Of a stretch of DNA of 64,000 nucleotides, positions 1-11,699 are shown in pieces. The notes beneath the pieces were generated by a model. That model did no database searches. It saw only the letters and a list, made by a program, of their open reading frames with translations, and was not told the DNA's origin. A program made the translations under genes and the position numbers. The DNA lies in NCBI GenBank assembly GCA_944474755.1, contig OX104124.1:4800437-4864436 (forward strand), read 5' to 3'. This DNA is from Limnoperna fortunei (lineage: Eukaryota; Mollusca; Bivalvia; Mytilida; Modiolidae). The stretch's first letter is position 1, and the number at the start of each line of letters is the position of its first letter.

Positions 1-56
1 ATAGATGATGAGGAAAACAGACATTCACATGAGGTCACACCCAAACATTACATTTA

Positions 57-620
57 TAAGTTCTTCAATGGATATTTCGAGGGTTGTTTACAAAAGATTG
101 CATCAAAAAATATAACAGTTTGACATTTGCATAAAAGTTGTTTTAATAAATTTCTTCATAGAAGTATACGAAAAATTTAGTCATTTAGAAAATGTTTTTT
201 ATTTGTAGAGACCTCACTAACAGATATATAATTATAATGACTTCAAAGTCCACACTGGAATGATAAAAAGGTGGACAAATGAAAGAACTATCATGTCTAT
301 CCATTGAGGCACTGAATCTATTGCAATTGTATAATACACTGTGTCATCAAATCAATTTCAAATAAAGTGTAGATTATTTTGCATTGTAATAAGATTCTCA
401 ATATTTGATTTTAATTACTGTCCTACTAGTTTAATGCTTATATTTATTACATTTCTCAATTTGTATTTGGTCGGATATTGTAATATAATTACTTATGCTT
501 AGAAGTCACAAAAAGTGTGAGTTATCATTATGTTTTCAAGTTTACAAAAAGTTAAAATTTCTGTTTCAAACTGCGACGTGTTAAAAATTTCCATTTGAAA
601 ATAAAAAATTGTTGCGCTTA
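57..620. repeat. diverged duplicate, copy A (partner at 6565-7330)
   Basis: This stretch aligns, with many substitutions and small gaps, to 6565-7330. Shared landmarks in the same order are GGATATTTC near 70 and 6570, TTTGACATTTGC at 120 and 6610, CCATTGAGGC near 300 and 6790, and a TTTCTCAATTT block near 450 and 7190. A weaker match resumes between 2290-2640 and 8020-8280. The copies flank the LRR exon at 5394-5465. No coding content is recognised. It is either a local segmental duplication or two insertions of one old repeat; I cannot tell which without an alignment. Confidence 0.6.
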
Positions 621-1069
621 TACTAAACATTTTATTAACGGAAATCTAGATTAATTAATGTATTAACCAGATTATATGCAAATGCAAAATTATGTTATAA
701 TTCAATAATTTTAATATGATGAGCATATTTAGAAATACGTTAATTTGATTGGTCGAAGTTACTTCAGTTTAACGATATTTATTTTTTTAATAAATGAAGT
801 TGACTCAATTTATTTTTGGAAACATGACGTTGACATTTTTAGCGTAACCAATGTAAACAAAAATGACGGCATTCAATATCGACGGCGATTACACATTATT
901 TGTATGATAAATTGACGTTAATGTTTTGTTAAATTTATAACTATTCTTGCATTCATTAAAAAAACAGTCATAGATTTAAGTTGTATTTATTAAATTCAAA
1001 AGTGGTTTATTAATAACATTTTGGTACGTAAAACTCAACATAAGGTGGACGATCCCAGCTACCAAAATA

Positions 1070-1269
1070 NNNNNNNNNNNNNNNNNNNNNNNNNNNNNNN
1101 NNNNNNNNNNNNNNNNNNNNNNNNNNNNNNNNNNNNNNNNNNNNNNNNNNNNNNNNNNNNNNNNNNNNNNNNNNNNNNNNNNNNNNNNNNNNNNNNNNNN
1201 NNNNNNNNNNNNNNNNNNNNNNNNNNNNNNNNNNNNNNNNNNNNNNNNNNNNNNNNNNNNNNNNNNNNN
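1070..1269. other. assembly gap (200 N)
   Basis: There are exactly 200 undetermined bases, the usual placeholder length for a gap of unknown size. Open frames running through it in either direction are artefacts of the N run and are not annotated. The 160 codable bases just right of it (1270-1431, plus) resemble no family I recognise. Confidence 0.99.
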
Positions 1270-2061
1270 GACTATCCTATTTTTAACACACGTGATCGAC
1301 ATCCGGAAACAGTTTTGCATTATTTACATTTACAGTTATGGACGAAAAACCATTTCAAAGATAAGGTTATTAGAAATAACACCATTAAAGAAGCATGTTT
1401 GGTCTATGTTGATTTGCTCGAATTAATATAACAATTGTTGCCTTCTTGATCAGTATATTGCCAGAATTTTCACCTTGCGTGGGTTGTCTTTCCGGATTCC
1501 GACTCTTCAACCTATGGAAGATGACAGTCAAATATCAGAAATTTTACTGTCACTAAAATGTACTTTCTTTTTGATACCAAAGTCATTTGACAACAAAATT
1601 GCAAGATATTAATACGAACGTAAATAGTTATTTTTGTACCGTAATGGACAGTGAATAACAAAAAAAAACAGAGTTATAAAGTTCGTTTATTCAGTTTCAA
1701 AGTAACGATTGTTTGGGGTTTTAATGGTTTTTGTCTTTTTTATGTGTGTTTGGGTCAAAGGAATTATGCCTTATACTACTCAAATAATATTTAAACTATG
1801 TTAAATAAATTTTACCAAACCACATTATGCATAGAAAAGGGCAACTGAGACCATGGTAATGCAATGTACAATCACTTTTTACATAAAAAATAACTTATTA
1901 TGATTGAGATATCTACTAAAACCAAATCAGTGACTATTAGGACTGACAGATGCATGCCCAAATCGGTAGGAATAAAAAAAAGTGGCGTTATTTATAATTC
2001 AAGCATATCAACCTTTAATTTGTATTTATTAGGAATTTAATTATTTATACAATAGATTGTA
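1270..2061. other. no recognisable gene
   Basis: AT-rich sequence to the right of the gap. No splice-bounded exon, conserved domain or tandem repeat is evident. Confidence 0.5.
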
Positions 2062-2283
2062 TGTTTGTTTGAATTGTGTTTGATGGCATCCAGTTTTTAT
2101 TGTGGAGGAAGCCTGAGAACCAGGAGAAAACCCCGTCCTTCTGTGGGAAAGCTGGCAATTCTTGTCAAGTAAGATTGGAGTCGAGAACAACCTCCCAGCA
2201 GTAAGACTCGAACCCGCAATCTCAGTGTTAACAGACCACGTGATCCATAATAAACAACTACCTTAACCACTCGGCCACATTGA
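2062..2283 (-). repeat. tRNA-headed SINE, minus orientation
   Basis: Read on the minus strand, it opens with the pol III A-box-like TGGCCGAGTGGTTAAGG, continues with a GATCACGTGGTCTG-like block and a B-box-like GGTTCGAGTC, and then the shared body (ACTCCAATCTTA, then GGAAGAAGC/GGCTTCCTCC-type sequence). It ends in TGGATGCCATCA and a CAAACAAAC-like tail. The GCTGAAAGTGGCG 3' block present in other copies is deleted here. Confidence 0.85.
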
Positions 2284-3145
2284 TATAATTGACAATCATA
2301 ATTGGTATTAACAATTTAACACGTTATACGATCTAACACCTTTCATATTAGCAAATTTTGAAGTCGGTGGAAGCTAGCATTACTGACAGATAAAAATGTA
2401 TAGTTAAATAAGTATATTTTCTACTTTTGCAAAAAACCCCGTTCTTTGCAAGTGGACTTTATATCATTTAATAAGTGATAGTATTTCACTCGATTATCAT
2501 TTTGTTATTAGTTTCAATGTATGCAATGACTGTAGGAAGTTTACTAGTTTATAACGATATGTTCGAAACTACCCTTTTCGCATATTACCAAGCAAATTAA
2601 TGACCAAATTAGATATTCGTTTTACATAATTATTCAGAAACCATACAGTTATCGGTAGATTGGTGTCTCTTATTTGGTCAACCATCACATATCCATTAAC
2701 CACTGCCAAGTTGTGCTTAATTGAACTAAACTAGGTTATAACAAATGGTATTAACAAAGTGGTGACCAATTAGGAATTTTAATATGTATTTAACAAAACA
2801 TTAATTTTGCAAGGAAATAGAAATTAATTAAAAATTTCCGCTTAATAACACAGCGGGTTCTAGCCGCATTGAAGTAAAAACACAAAAGGAACATGTGACT
2901 GCATAGGTCTCAGCAGCTACCTCTTAAGTGTAAAAATTAATCTTTACACGCACTAATGATTTCACAACATATCAGATTACTGATGACGAAACGTTTATTA
3001 TCAAATGACTATATCATTTGATAAATCAATGGTATTCGTGTCAGTGCTTAAATGCGGCGGGAATACCTCTGAATGCTAATAATGGCTCCACCATCGACCG
3101 TTATTGCAAATACAGTGTCTTACGTATTGCCACGGTTGTAAGAAA
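2284..3145. other. no recognisable gene
   Basis: AT-rich. The part at 2290-2640 weakly matches 8020-8280, as an extension of the duplication noted at 57-620. Nothing else is recognised. Confidence 0.45.
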
Positions 3146-3225
3146 AATAGGCCGAATTTTACTGCCGTTATAATCCGAAGTTAGGTTTGTGATTTGTCGG
3201 ATTAACGGCAGAATTCAGTCCTATT
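3146..3225. repeat. small foldback (inverted repeat) element
   Basis: The left arm (3146-3179) starts AATAGGCCGAATTTTACTG and the right arm (3197-3225) is its imperfect reverse complement. They share the core CTGCCGTT-AATCCGA around a loop of about 17 bases. This is consistent with a short MITE or its remnant. No convincing target duplication was found. Confidence 0.6.
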
Positions 3226-3846
3226 GCTTGTAATGTAGCAATTAAAAAATTCTAGTTTCGGTTTATTTTTACAAGATTCAAACATAATATTTATCTTCTT
3301 TACGTTATTAAAGCTTTAGACATTGCGAAACTACATGTAACAGGAAACGATCTTTATTGAAGAAATTTCTTTTTTCGTCCATGAAGTTGCACGTGGAAAA
3401 TGCTTTGTTGATTATTATTCCGTTTATGGATAATGTGACCTAATTTTATTATAAACGTATTAATTTGCATACTGTAACAACCATTCTGTAGTAAGAATCC
3501 AGTAATTTACATATGTATTACCCAAGATGCAACACGCCATTCAGTGTCGGGTTTCTCAATGTTTTTCATGTAGTAAACGTAATCAAAAAGAGACACTAAT
3601 GTCAATTAATACACAACGCACAGTGGGTTATTAAAAACGGCAATAACTATCATCACATATCAATAATGATCGATTTTAAACACGAAACCGATAAAAAAAC
3701 TGGTGACACTGTCGAGATTGACCACGTCTGATTGTATTTTTTTGGACATCAAAGTGCCGAGAGTGATTCACTCCCGCTCTGCTACATTACGAGTAATGGG
3801 ACTAAATTCGTACCCTCGCCAAAAAAACCGAGGGTACGATTATTCG
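3226..3846. other. no recognisable gene
   Basis: AT-rich with no recognised exon or repeat apart from the onset of the repeat that follows. Confidence 0.4.
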
Positions 3847-4402
3847 TTCTATAAGAAAAATAGCAAAGAGAACCGACCGAACAACAAGAGTCAAAAGTCA
3901 AGGCACAGATACACATCCGAATATAGACAAACACAACACAAAAACAAAAAAACAAAAAAAAAACAGAAAGAGAGTAACACAAACCCAATAAAAACCATGG
4001 TTACACTCAGGTGCTCCGGACGAGTAAGAAGTTCCTGCCTCTAATTAGACACATGAATATTTTGCTGTTTTCCTACATTTGTAAGGTGTATTTTAGATTT
4101 TGGTTGTTAATAAATAGTGAAAAGACATACAATGTAAGAAACAACAAAAGTCAAGGGACAGTTACACATCCGAATATAGACAAACACAACACAAAAACCA
4201 AAAACAAAAAAAAAGCAGAAATAGAGTAACACGAACCCGATAAAAACCATGGGTGCACTCAGGTGCTCCGGACGAGTAAGCAGTGCCTGCCTCTAATTAG
4301 ACTCGGGGAATATTTTGCTGTCTTCTTTCATTTGTAATGTGTATTTTAGATTTTGGTTGTTATTAAATAGTGAAAAAGACATACAATGTAAGAAACAACA
4401 AA
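3847..4402 (+). repeat. dispersed repeat present as a tandem pair (about 258-bp units)
   Basis: Two adjacent units, about 3885-4142 and 4143-4402, share AAAAGTCAAGG, ACACATCCGAATATAGAC, an A-rich CAAAAACAAAAA block, AAAACCATGG, GGTGCTCCGGACGAGTAAG and TTTTAGATTTTGGTTGTTA in the same order. Relatives of the first half occur at 24530-24580 and 38640-38822 (plus) and at 60180-60420 (minus), so this is a dispersed family. The open frames across it are low-complexity (Lys/Asn/Thr-rich) and do not look like genes. Confidence 0.75.
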
Positions 4403-5393
4403 TTATCTGATGATGATAAAAATCACGATTGGTGTTCCGGATGTCAAAACCAATACCTTTCACAAAATATGAAATAATACGTAAGTTCCACTAATAGTGT
4501 TTGCTTAATCCGACTAAAACACTGTTTTGTTCTTGGATAATAGGAAAATATAGACATTACATGAATATATAACAAAGTCTTTAATCTCTTTTAAAAGGTA
4601 CAGTTTCCACCTCAAATTCTTTTGAAGAAATGCGTTATTGTTTTATGTAGACATTAACAGGAATACAACTGAAACAATCAGGGTGGGAGTCACTTTCAGA
4701 TGTTGCTTTATTCCTATGAATGTATCGAAATAAGTTGTTTTCGACATTTTACAAAGATCAATTGTTCTCTGTCAGTTTTTTAATCTATATAAAAGCATAT
4801 AATTTACACCTCTATTTCTTTTGAATAAATGGGTTATTGATTAATCTACGTTGTTTAACTCGACATTAATAGATATACAACAATCAGGTTAGGAATCTCT
4901 TTCCCGTTTTGATTTCGACTTAGTAATGGTTCAAAATGAGGTTGTTTTTCTACATTTTACAAAGATTCATTTTTCTCCCTCTATAGAGTTATGAGCCTCT
5001 TTTGCGAAATAAAATGTCCTTGTCTTACACCCTTTTTAATAGGGTTTGATTTTAAAGCATATGACGTAACTTGCATTAACTATCAGAAGAATTTTGTTAT
5101 TTACTGGGATGAATTTTATTAGATGTTCCGTCATTTCTGAACTTTATTTAAACATAAATCAGTTTTGTATGTCATATCAATAATATTAAATAGGCTCTAG
5201 ATAATTATCAATACAGATGTAAATGTATGTCATTGACAATTTTAATGTAATTCTGTTGTTTACTTCTTTAAAATAAACTTTTGTTGCGGGTACGTATTAT
5301 TTTATTCTATTATTTAAACCTAATCTAAATGTTTCAGCTAAGTACAAAATACCATAAATAAAATATAACTAATATGTATGTTGTAACACTTAC
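4403..5393. other. no recognisable gene (downstream flank of the LRR exon)
   Basis: On the minus strand this follows the donor site of the LRR exon at 5394-5465, so it should be intron of that gene. No further LRR exon was found by eye here or further left. Confidence 0.45.
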
Positions 5394-5465
5394 AGCACTC
5401 TCAGGTTGTTCAGATGGGTTAAGGAACCATTGTCAATGGCAGTAATTTGGTTATAATGCAGGTTC
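5394..5465 (-). CDS. leucine-rich-repeat exon (internal, 72 bp)
   Basis: On the minus strand a TTTTACAG acceptor and a GTAAGT donor bound exactly 72 bases, i.e. 24 residues, the length of one typical extracellular LRR. With two bases contributed by the previous exon it reads L-NLHYNQITAIDNGSLTHLN-NLRV and ends in a split Leu codon, matching the LxLxxNxIxxIxxxxFxxLxxLxxL pattern. It starts and ends in phase 2, so such exons can be added or lost without shifting frame. The signal-peptide/LRRNT exon at 32337-32524 ends in the same phase with CT, so CT+G restores Leu at the junction. LRRs act as protein-binding solenoids, usually outside the cell. The link across 26.9 kb is inferred from phase and motif continuity; other 72-bp exons could lie between without being noticed. 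Confidence 0.87.
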
Positions 5466-6564
5466 CTGTAAAACATTAACACACTTGCAATTATTTCAAC
5501 ACCTGTAAATATATATCACAATTGTATTTATTTGTAGAATCATTAACAAAATTGTGTTTGAAATGTAGTTAAATTTGATATAACACCTTTAATACAGTTG
5601 ATATACCCTCTGGGGCTTTTAGTCATCAAATATGTATTCCTTTTGATTTATGAATATAATTCTATTTTATGTTAATATAAATCCATTTGAAATGAATTTT
5701 TAAGTGTGCTGGCTTTCAGATATAAATATTTCCTGTTCGTTTTGAGCATTATGGGTCTAAAGTCAAAATAGTATTTTATACTACCGATTGCTTTTAACGT
5801 AAAATTCTATATGCGAACCTAATTACATTCATTTTCATGCATACGTGTATAGCTGCATGATTCTAATTCATAAAACATATTATTTCAGTTCTGTACATAA
5901 AGTTAATCATAAGACACCGAAGGTTACGTTTCATCAATATTGAAATAAACAGCAAGAAACATTTTACATGAATATAATAACTATACATCAAACGTACACC
6001 TATAATTGCGCCCACAAAGTTAGCCACGTCAAATGTGATTGCTAGGGTTTTTCGAACATATTGTTCACGGTCTTCGTGAAATAAAGAGACATTATAATAA
6101 CATATTTTTGTAGAAATATTCTACATAAAACTTACATTTCGTAACAGTGACCTTCTGGATTTGTCATCAAAGTTTATGTTAAATATTAAAAAACTTGTGT
6201 TAAGTCTTACTGCTAAAGGAGGAAACAATCAGTATTTAACATGGGGTTTTCACTGCTAAAATCACTGTAATTGTGCTATAACATTTGACAGATTTAGCCT
6301 TTAGCAGGTATATTTATTATTTGATTTAGAGTCATTGATGACGATGTGAGTTCTGTCATAGGTAATAATCATGTAATATATATCGTCTGATTTCTTTTTT
6401 CTAGTAGCGTTTATTTTCTATGCATGGTGTTAAGCTGCATATGAGGAATGGCCGTGAAAAGTGTCTAAAACTCAACGGCTTTCATGTTACATTTGGGAAG
6501 AGATCCAGACCTAACGACGTCTATTGGGTATCTTAAATTGTGTAGGCACAATAGTCATCTATTC
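5466..6564. other. no recognisable gene (intron of the LRR gene)
   Basis: AT-rich, minus-strand intron between the two LRR exons if they belong together. No motif recognised. Confidence 0.45.
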
Positions 6565-8290
6565 TGAAAAGGATATTTCCAAGTTTGTTTAAAAAAGATT
6601 GCATTACACAATTGAGCAATTTGACATTTGCCTTGAAATGTCTTAAAATAAACTTCTTGTCAGAAGTGTACGACAATTTTTTTTCTATTTAGGACATTCA
6701 TTGCTTCGTATTTTTATAGACCTTACTACAGAAATACAAGAATAACTTCAATGTCCTCATTTGAATGATAAACAGCTCGATAAATTAAATCACTATAATG
6801 TATACCCATTGAGGCGCTGAATCCATTGCAATTTAAAAATAAACCGGGTCCTAAAGCAGTTTAACAATTAAAATTAAGTGTAGCCTACGCTTATATATTC
6901 TATAAATTATTTTTTATAATCTTTGCTAAGTTATGACTATGCGTCACTCCTTTTTATTTCAAATTACTGCTTCTGTAACAAATGGTTTATTTGTAATGCA
7001 ATTACTGTAAACGAAAATCCTTCTTCCTTTTTTCTCAACTGTGTCTAACTCATTTCCCTTTGTTTATGACAATAAACTATGTTTAAGGTATCTGTACAGT
7101 TCCTGGTCCCTTAATGTGTAGTCGACTAGATTATGTTGTATTATGATAGGGTTTGCAACATTTATTTTAGTTGTTACCCTTTTATGTTTTATTTCTCAAT
7201 TTCATTTGGTCTGATATTGCAATACAATTGTTAATGCTTTGAAAGGTCAAAGAATCGCATATTGTGCGTTATCATTATGTTCTCAAGTTTACGTGTCAAC
7301 TGTGACTCGAAAACATTACATTTGACAGTGAAATAATCGTTAGTTTATATGGAAAATTAAAAACTTCACGACAATGTAACTTTAGTATTAACATATGAAA
7401 AACGGATATAAAGACATTGTGACATTTACGTCAGGTTTCAATCAACGTTATTTCATGTTTGCAATAACTTATAAGAAACTTGACATAAAAAAAACATACA
7501 TAGCATGCCTGAAATGTGGGATTATCAACACTATTATTGGTTGTTTGTTTTATTTAAAACAGTTTAATTTCTAAATTTCTTGAATAACATTGTATTTATC
7601 ATTTCTTGAGACTTATCCGTGAGATTTTCAACAGGATTATTTAGTCTTTGCATCACAAATGAACACCGTAGTGACCGTGACATAAGGTTTACAAATCGTT
7701 ACTCAATTATTTGTCAAATTATTAGCATGAAAAAGTATTTAGCAATTAAAATAAAAATCTTAGAACACCATCAAAGATTTTTTTTTGAAGTAGTATATGC
7801 ATTTTAGTTTGCACACTATTAGGAGAGAAAGGTGACCATTGACAAGAGTTGTCTCACATACAGAGTGGAAAAAACTATGAAAAGACAAAGGAAACAAGAT
7901 CAGTATATAGTCTTTAAAAGATTCAAGTGAACGACAACTATGAAACATCTAGCAAATCGTTATAAGTGGCGTTAACAAATAAACTATAAAACTGATTACT
8001 TTTTTAATTATTTCATGTAATTGACAAACATTTTTGGTATTAACGATCTAACCCTTTCCATATAAACAAATTAAAACTATCGTGTGTGCTAGTTTCATTT
8101 ACAATGCGAAACTATTAAACCATCCTGTGACTCATGATCATTTTTAACATAAACAACGACTGTAAGTTCATAACAATATATTTGAAACATACTTTTCACA
8201 TATTTGTAATAAATTATTTACCAATATAGATTTTTTCTCTTAAGCCAGATTATAACATAATTGATATGAAAATATAAATAGGTAGAAATG
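6565..8290. repeat. diverged duplicate, copy B (partners at 57-620, 2290-2640 and 21844-22500)
   Basis: 6565-7330 matches 57-620. 7236-7425 closely matches 21844-22055, sharing CGCATATTGTGCGTTATCAT, ACATTTGACAGTG and ACGACAATGTAACTTTAGTA. 7425-7740 matches parts of 22190-22500, for example TTTGTTTTATTTAAAACAG. 8020-8280 weakly matches 2290-2640. It is therefore a mosaic repeat represented at three places. The open frames inside it show no family features. Confidence 0.6.
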
Positions 8291-8334
8291 GTTTCCTCTT
8301 TTTGGTTACAATGACAAATCTACGATTAACAATC

Positions 8335-8480
8335 CACAAATCCAAGTCCGAGAAACCGGCAAGCTCCAGAACCAACAAACAAAAATATAGTAACTACAGC
8401 AATGGTCCTGACTTGATACAGGCATTTAAAAAAACCAGGTTTTATGGCATGTGAAATTCCTGCCTCCACTATAGACGATG
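8335..8480 (+). repeat. dispersed mussel-type repeat fragment
   Basis: The run GGTCCTGACTTGATACAGGC followed by ACCAGGTTTTATGGCATG recurs at 16540-16610 and, diverged, at 44560-44715. The family looks like one I associate with mytilid genomes (recognition from memory, not a search). It is non-coding. Confidence 0.6.
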
Positions 8481-9712
8481 TCAGAAATTGGTCAGATACG
8501 AGTTATCGTTCGTGTCGACAGGTGGCGTAATACACAATCCGCCATTACTTGGTACACGCTACATAGGTTATTTACATAAGTATGTCGAATACAAGCCGTG
8601 GCGGTCGCATTTGTGCGATCGTCGATTGTCACAACAGCCAATGAACATTGGATAAGTGGAAAAACAGCGTCTGTCCATCTCACAAGCTGCTGCAAAAAGA
8701 ATGCCCGTGCTTAACGCCTTTTAGTTTGCACAGCTTCCCAAAAGACAGCACCGTTCGTCAACTGTGGGTCAAGGCAGTCAACAGAAAGGACTTTTTACCG
8801 AAAGATCATCATAGGGTAATCAATCTTTTAACATTTGATAATGATATCGGATCCAATTATAATTATTATTGGATGTTTGAAAATAAGAAAAAACTATAAA
8901 TATTTAAAACACTATAAATATGGTCACACACTCGAATTTCGCCGATTTTCTTTCATTCAGCAATGAAAACAATGAACCCGAGGCTAAATTACTTTTAAAA
9001 TATCGTGCATTTATTGCTCTAACCAAATGACTCCTAAATAATAAAATACAGTGCATTTCAACAAAATTAAAGTCAGTTAAAGCAACACACTTTCATCGCT
9101 GTAATTCGAATGTACTATAGTATACTTTGTTTATTCTATCACTTAAATGTATTCTCTTTACTGTTAAAAATGCCCTTTACATCTGGGTGTTTTATATGAG
9201 ATGCAACATGATATGAAATAAAACAAACCCATGGTATTGCAGTTTACCTCGGAAGGACCCATACCAGTATTGAAATCATTATTATATTATTTTGTAATTG
9301 TAATAATATGTAATATTTTTGGTACAGGTGATACATATGTACACAGAACTAGTAAAAGTCTGGCTTAAAAGTTCATTTGAATGCTAATATTGTTTATTTT
9401 TACCTTGGTCATGTTGGTTATGAAAATGAATTTACTTTATATTTATTTTTTTATTTTATAAATTAAAAAATATTTCCCCTTTCATTGCAGGTATGCTCAG
9501 CTCACTTTGTGGATGGCAAGCCAACAAAAGCTTATCCTGTTCCCCAACTCCACTTAGGATATAAATCTGAGGTATTGATTTATATTTTATCAAAAAAAAG
9601 TAAAATTAAAAATACTTTTGCATAGAGATTCACAAGTGTGGGACATGCAAACAGCATGACATTGTCTTGTTTCTAGATAGGGACTCTAAAACAAACACCA
9701 GGTCCCACTATT

Positions 9713-10692
9713 TACCAACAAGAACAGACAAGAAGTATTTTTTACAGAGAAGCAGTTTTTCACCGACAAGAAAGGAAAAAAGATTATTTGTTGTAATTAT
9801 TATGAAAAAAAATCATTGAAATTTATTGTGTAATTTTGTTCTTGTTTTCTAGTATAATGTAGTGTATTAATATTTACTGACAAGAAATTAAAGATAAATA
9901 CAATTTGTTGACATTATGATGAAAATTATTTATGTAGAACTCTTAGCCACGCTTATTATTTTGTATTCAGCGTGTTTCCAGACCTTGCGAAGGGGATGTG
10001 GTTCTACTTAGCGGTCCAAATAAATTTTATTTGAAAATAGTAATAAATTATTTCATGAGTCATTGATATATTGATATTGAAGTATATACATATTTACATT
10101 CATGAAGAGATGAAGTACACAATATTTAAACCATTAAACATTTGCTCAGGTCTTGGTCTCTTACTTGAGTTTTTAACATTTTTGGTTCGTTTCCTCTATC
10201 TGGCATGCACAGGGTGCAGTTTTTGGAATAATAAGTTCACCATCTGATGAGGTGGTAAACTCAATTTTTTTTGGCACTTATCAGTTTCTGTAACTTTGCT
10301 TGAAAAGTCAACAGCTGTGTCTAACTCGATCAGGCCATTTTCACTGAACAGTTCTGTTATTATTTGCTTTGATTGATGGTCATTTACACCAACTTTACAT
10401 GGTAAATGCTGTGCCACATTTTCAATCAAATGTCTTGTGCATAGAGTTAATTTGGAATCAGGAAAACTAGACTTTATAGCCTTCACTAAGGCCTTTTCCT
10501 CATCCGAGCCAATGACTAAGTTGTTTAAACTTTCATGTCGTAGGTAAATACTACACTACATGTCCAACAGAACAACAACAACAAAATTACACAATAAATC
10601 ACAAAAATCACTTTTAAAAATTTATTTTCATAATAATTAGTACAAATAAACATTTTTTATTTCTTGTCGGTTCTTGACAGTTCTTGTCAGTA
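9713..10692 (-). mobile_element. MULE derivative with long terminal inverted repeats and a transposase fragment
   Basis: The left end (TACCAACAAGAAC) and right end (GTTCTTGTCAGTA) begin inverted repeats of roughly 150-170 bp. They share GACAAGAA motifs, TAATTATTATGAAAA, TTTATTGTGTAATTTTGTT and a TGTAGTGTA block, at 9713-9883 and 10540-10692. Between them, on the minus strand from about 10540 to 10196, is a piece of Mutator-like transposase: GSDEEKALVKAI, then the CxxH segment LCTRHLIEN. The catalytic-type Asp and the CxxH are typical of the MULE domain, but the N-terminus and the end of the core are missing. It is an internally deleted, non-autonomous copy lying in the second intron of the THAP transposase pseudogene. 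No exact target duplication was found. Confidence 0.78.
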
Positions 10693-10808
10693 TATAGGGA
10701 TAGCGCATACACCTAGAAACTATTTGTCAGAGTACCCCCAACCAAGTATTGTTTCAATGAATAATTATCACTGGGCATTTAGTGTTTATTACTATCACTA
10801 TTCAGGTG

Positions 10809-11699
10809 CAGGGCTCGCGTTGGAGGACGACTCGGGCGAAGAAGTCGCTTTATCGTGGTCCCACTTCGCCCTCGATCATCTTCAAAAGCGAAGTTAAGTC
10901 GCCCTATCATTTTGTAGATTCGCCTCATGTCGCCTTTAAAATTTTATTCCCATTTTGGTAAGAATCGTCGTATTTTTGATACCGTGTCATGTTTATTATG
11001 TTTAGGCGCCACAAAGTCAACTGGTACCCGTTTAATTTGTATTAAGTTAATAAAGCGTAGGTTTAAAATACGACCCAAAAGCAGTTCAGTGCAAAAAACA
11101 TTAAATTTTCCGGAGCTGATATGAATTTGGTATCGGAGATTGCAAATATAATACGCTGATAGGTATTTAAAAAGTATTGCAATGACAGAAACATAGTAAA
11201 AAGGTATTTTGGCAGTTACTTTCAACAAATTTACGTGAAATATTGTAAAATACTTTTAATAGTGAATTTTACCATTTTACATATTATATTATGTGTCACA
11301 ATGATGTAATTTTCTACTTCTAGTTCTTATAGTACTTCATTATAATTCAATCAATTTGTGTACCAATGACAAACATTTATTTTAATGAACAGTTTTGTGA
11401 CAGTTTATTCTTTTTTTATTGTTATGTTTAATACATGTATTTATGGAAATGTGTGAAATAAGTATACTGAATAGTTAATCAAATCTTTGATACTTTATCC
11501 CTTAATAAATTTAACTGCTAAAAAACCATATATGAATAAGAGTGCAAATGCCAACACTTATTTAAAACAAAATACAAAGAAAACAGGACGCTTTCGTGAC
11601 ATATAATGCACTTCTTCCTGTTCTATCCTCACTTCTCCCTGTCAACCACCCAAAAGAGAAGTGACTTCTCCTTATAATTTTGACCTAGCGTGAGCCCTG
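10809..11699. mobile_element. CAGGG...CCCTG element, hAT-like, non-autonomous
   Basis: The ends are CAGGGCTCGCGTTGG and, inverted, CAGGGCTCACGCTAGG, with further GAAGTCGC/GAAGTCACT-like similarity inwards. The direct repeat AGGTG sits immediately outside both ends (10804-10808 and 11700-11704). CAGGG-type termini are common in hAT elements, although classic hATs make 8-bp duplications, so the superfamily is uncertain. No transposase is visible within its 891 bp. It lies in intron 2 of the THAP transposase pseudogene. Confidence 0.72.

Noticed and set aside
976..1431. Open frames crossing the N run on both strands
   Set aside because: They are open only because N codons are read as X; the ends carry no recognisable motif.
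3703..4229. 113- and 72-codon plus-strand frames rich in Lys, Asn and Thr
   Set aside because: They coincide with a tandem dispersed repeat with A-rich tracts; relatives at 38641 and 60178 do not preserve a frame.
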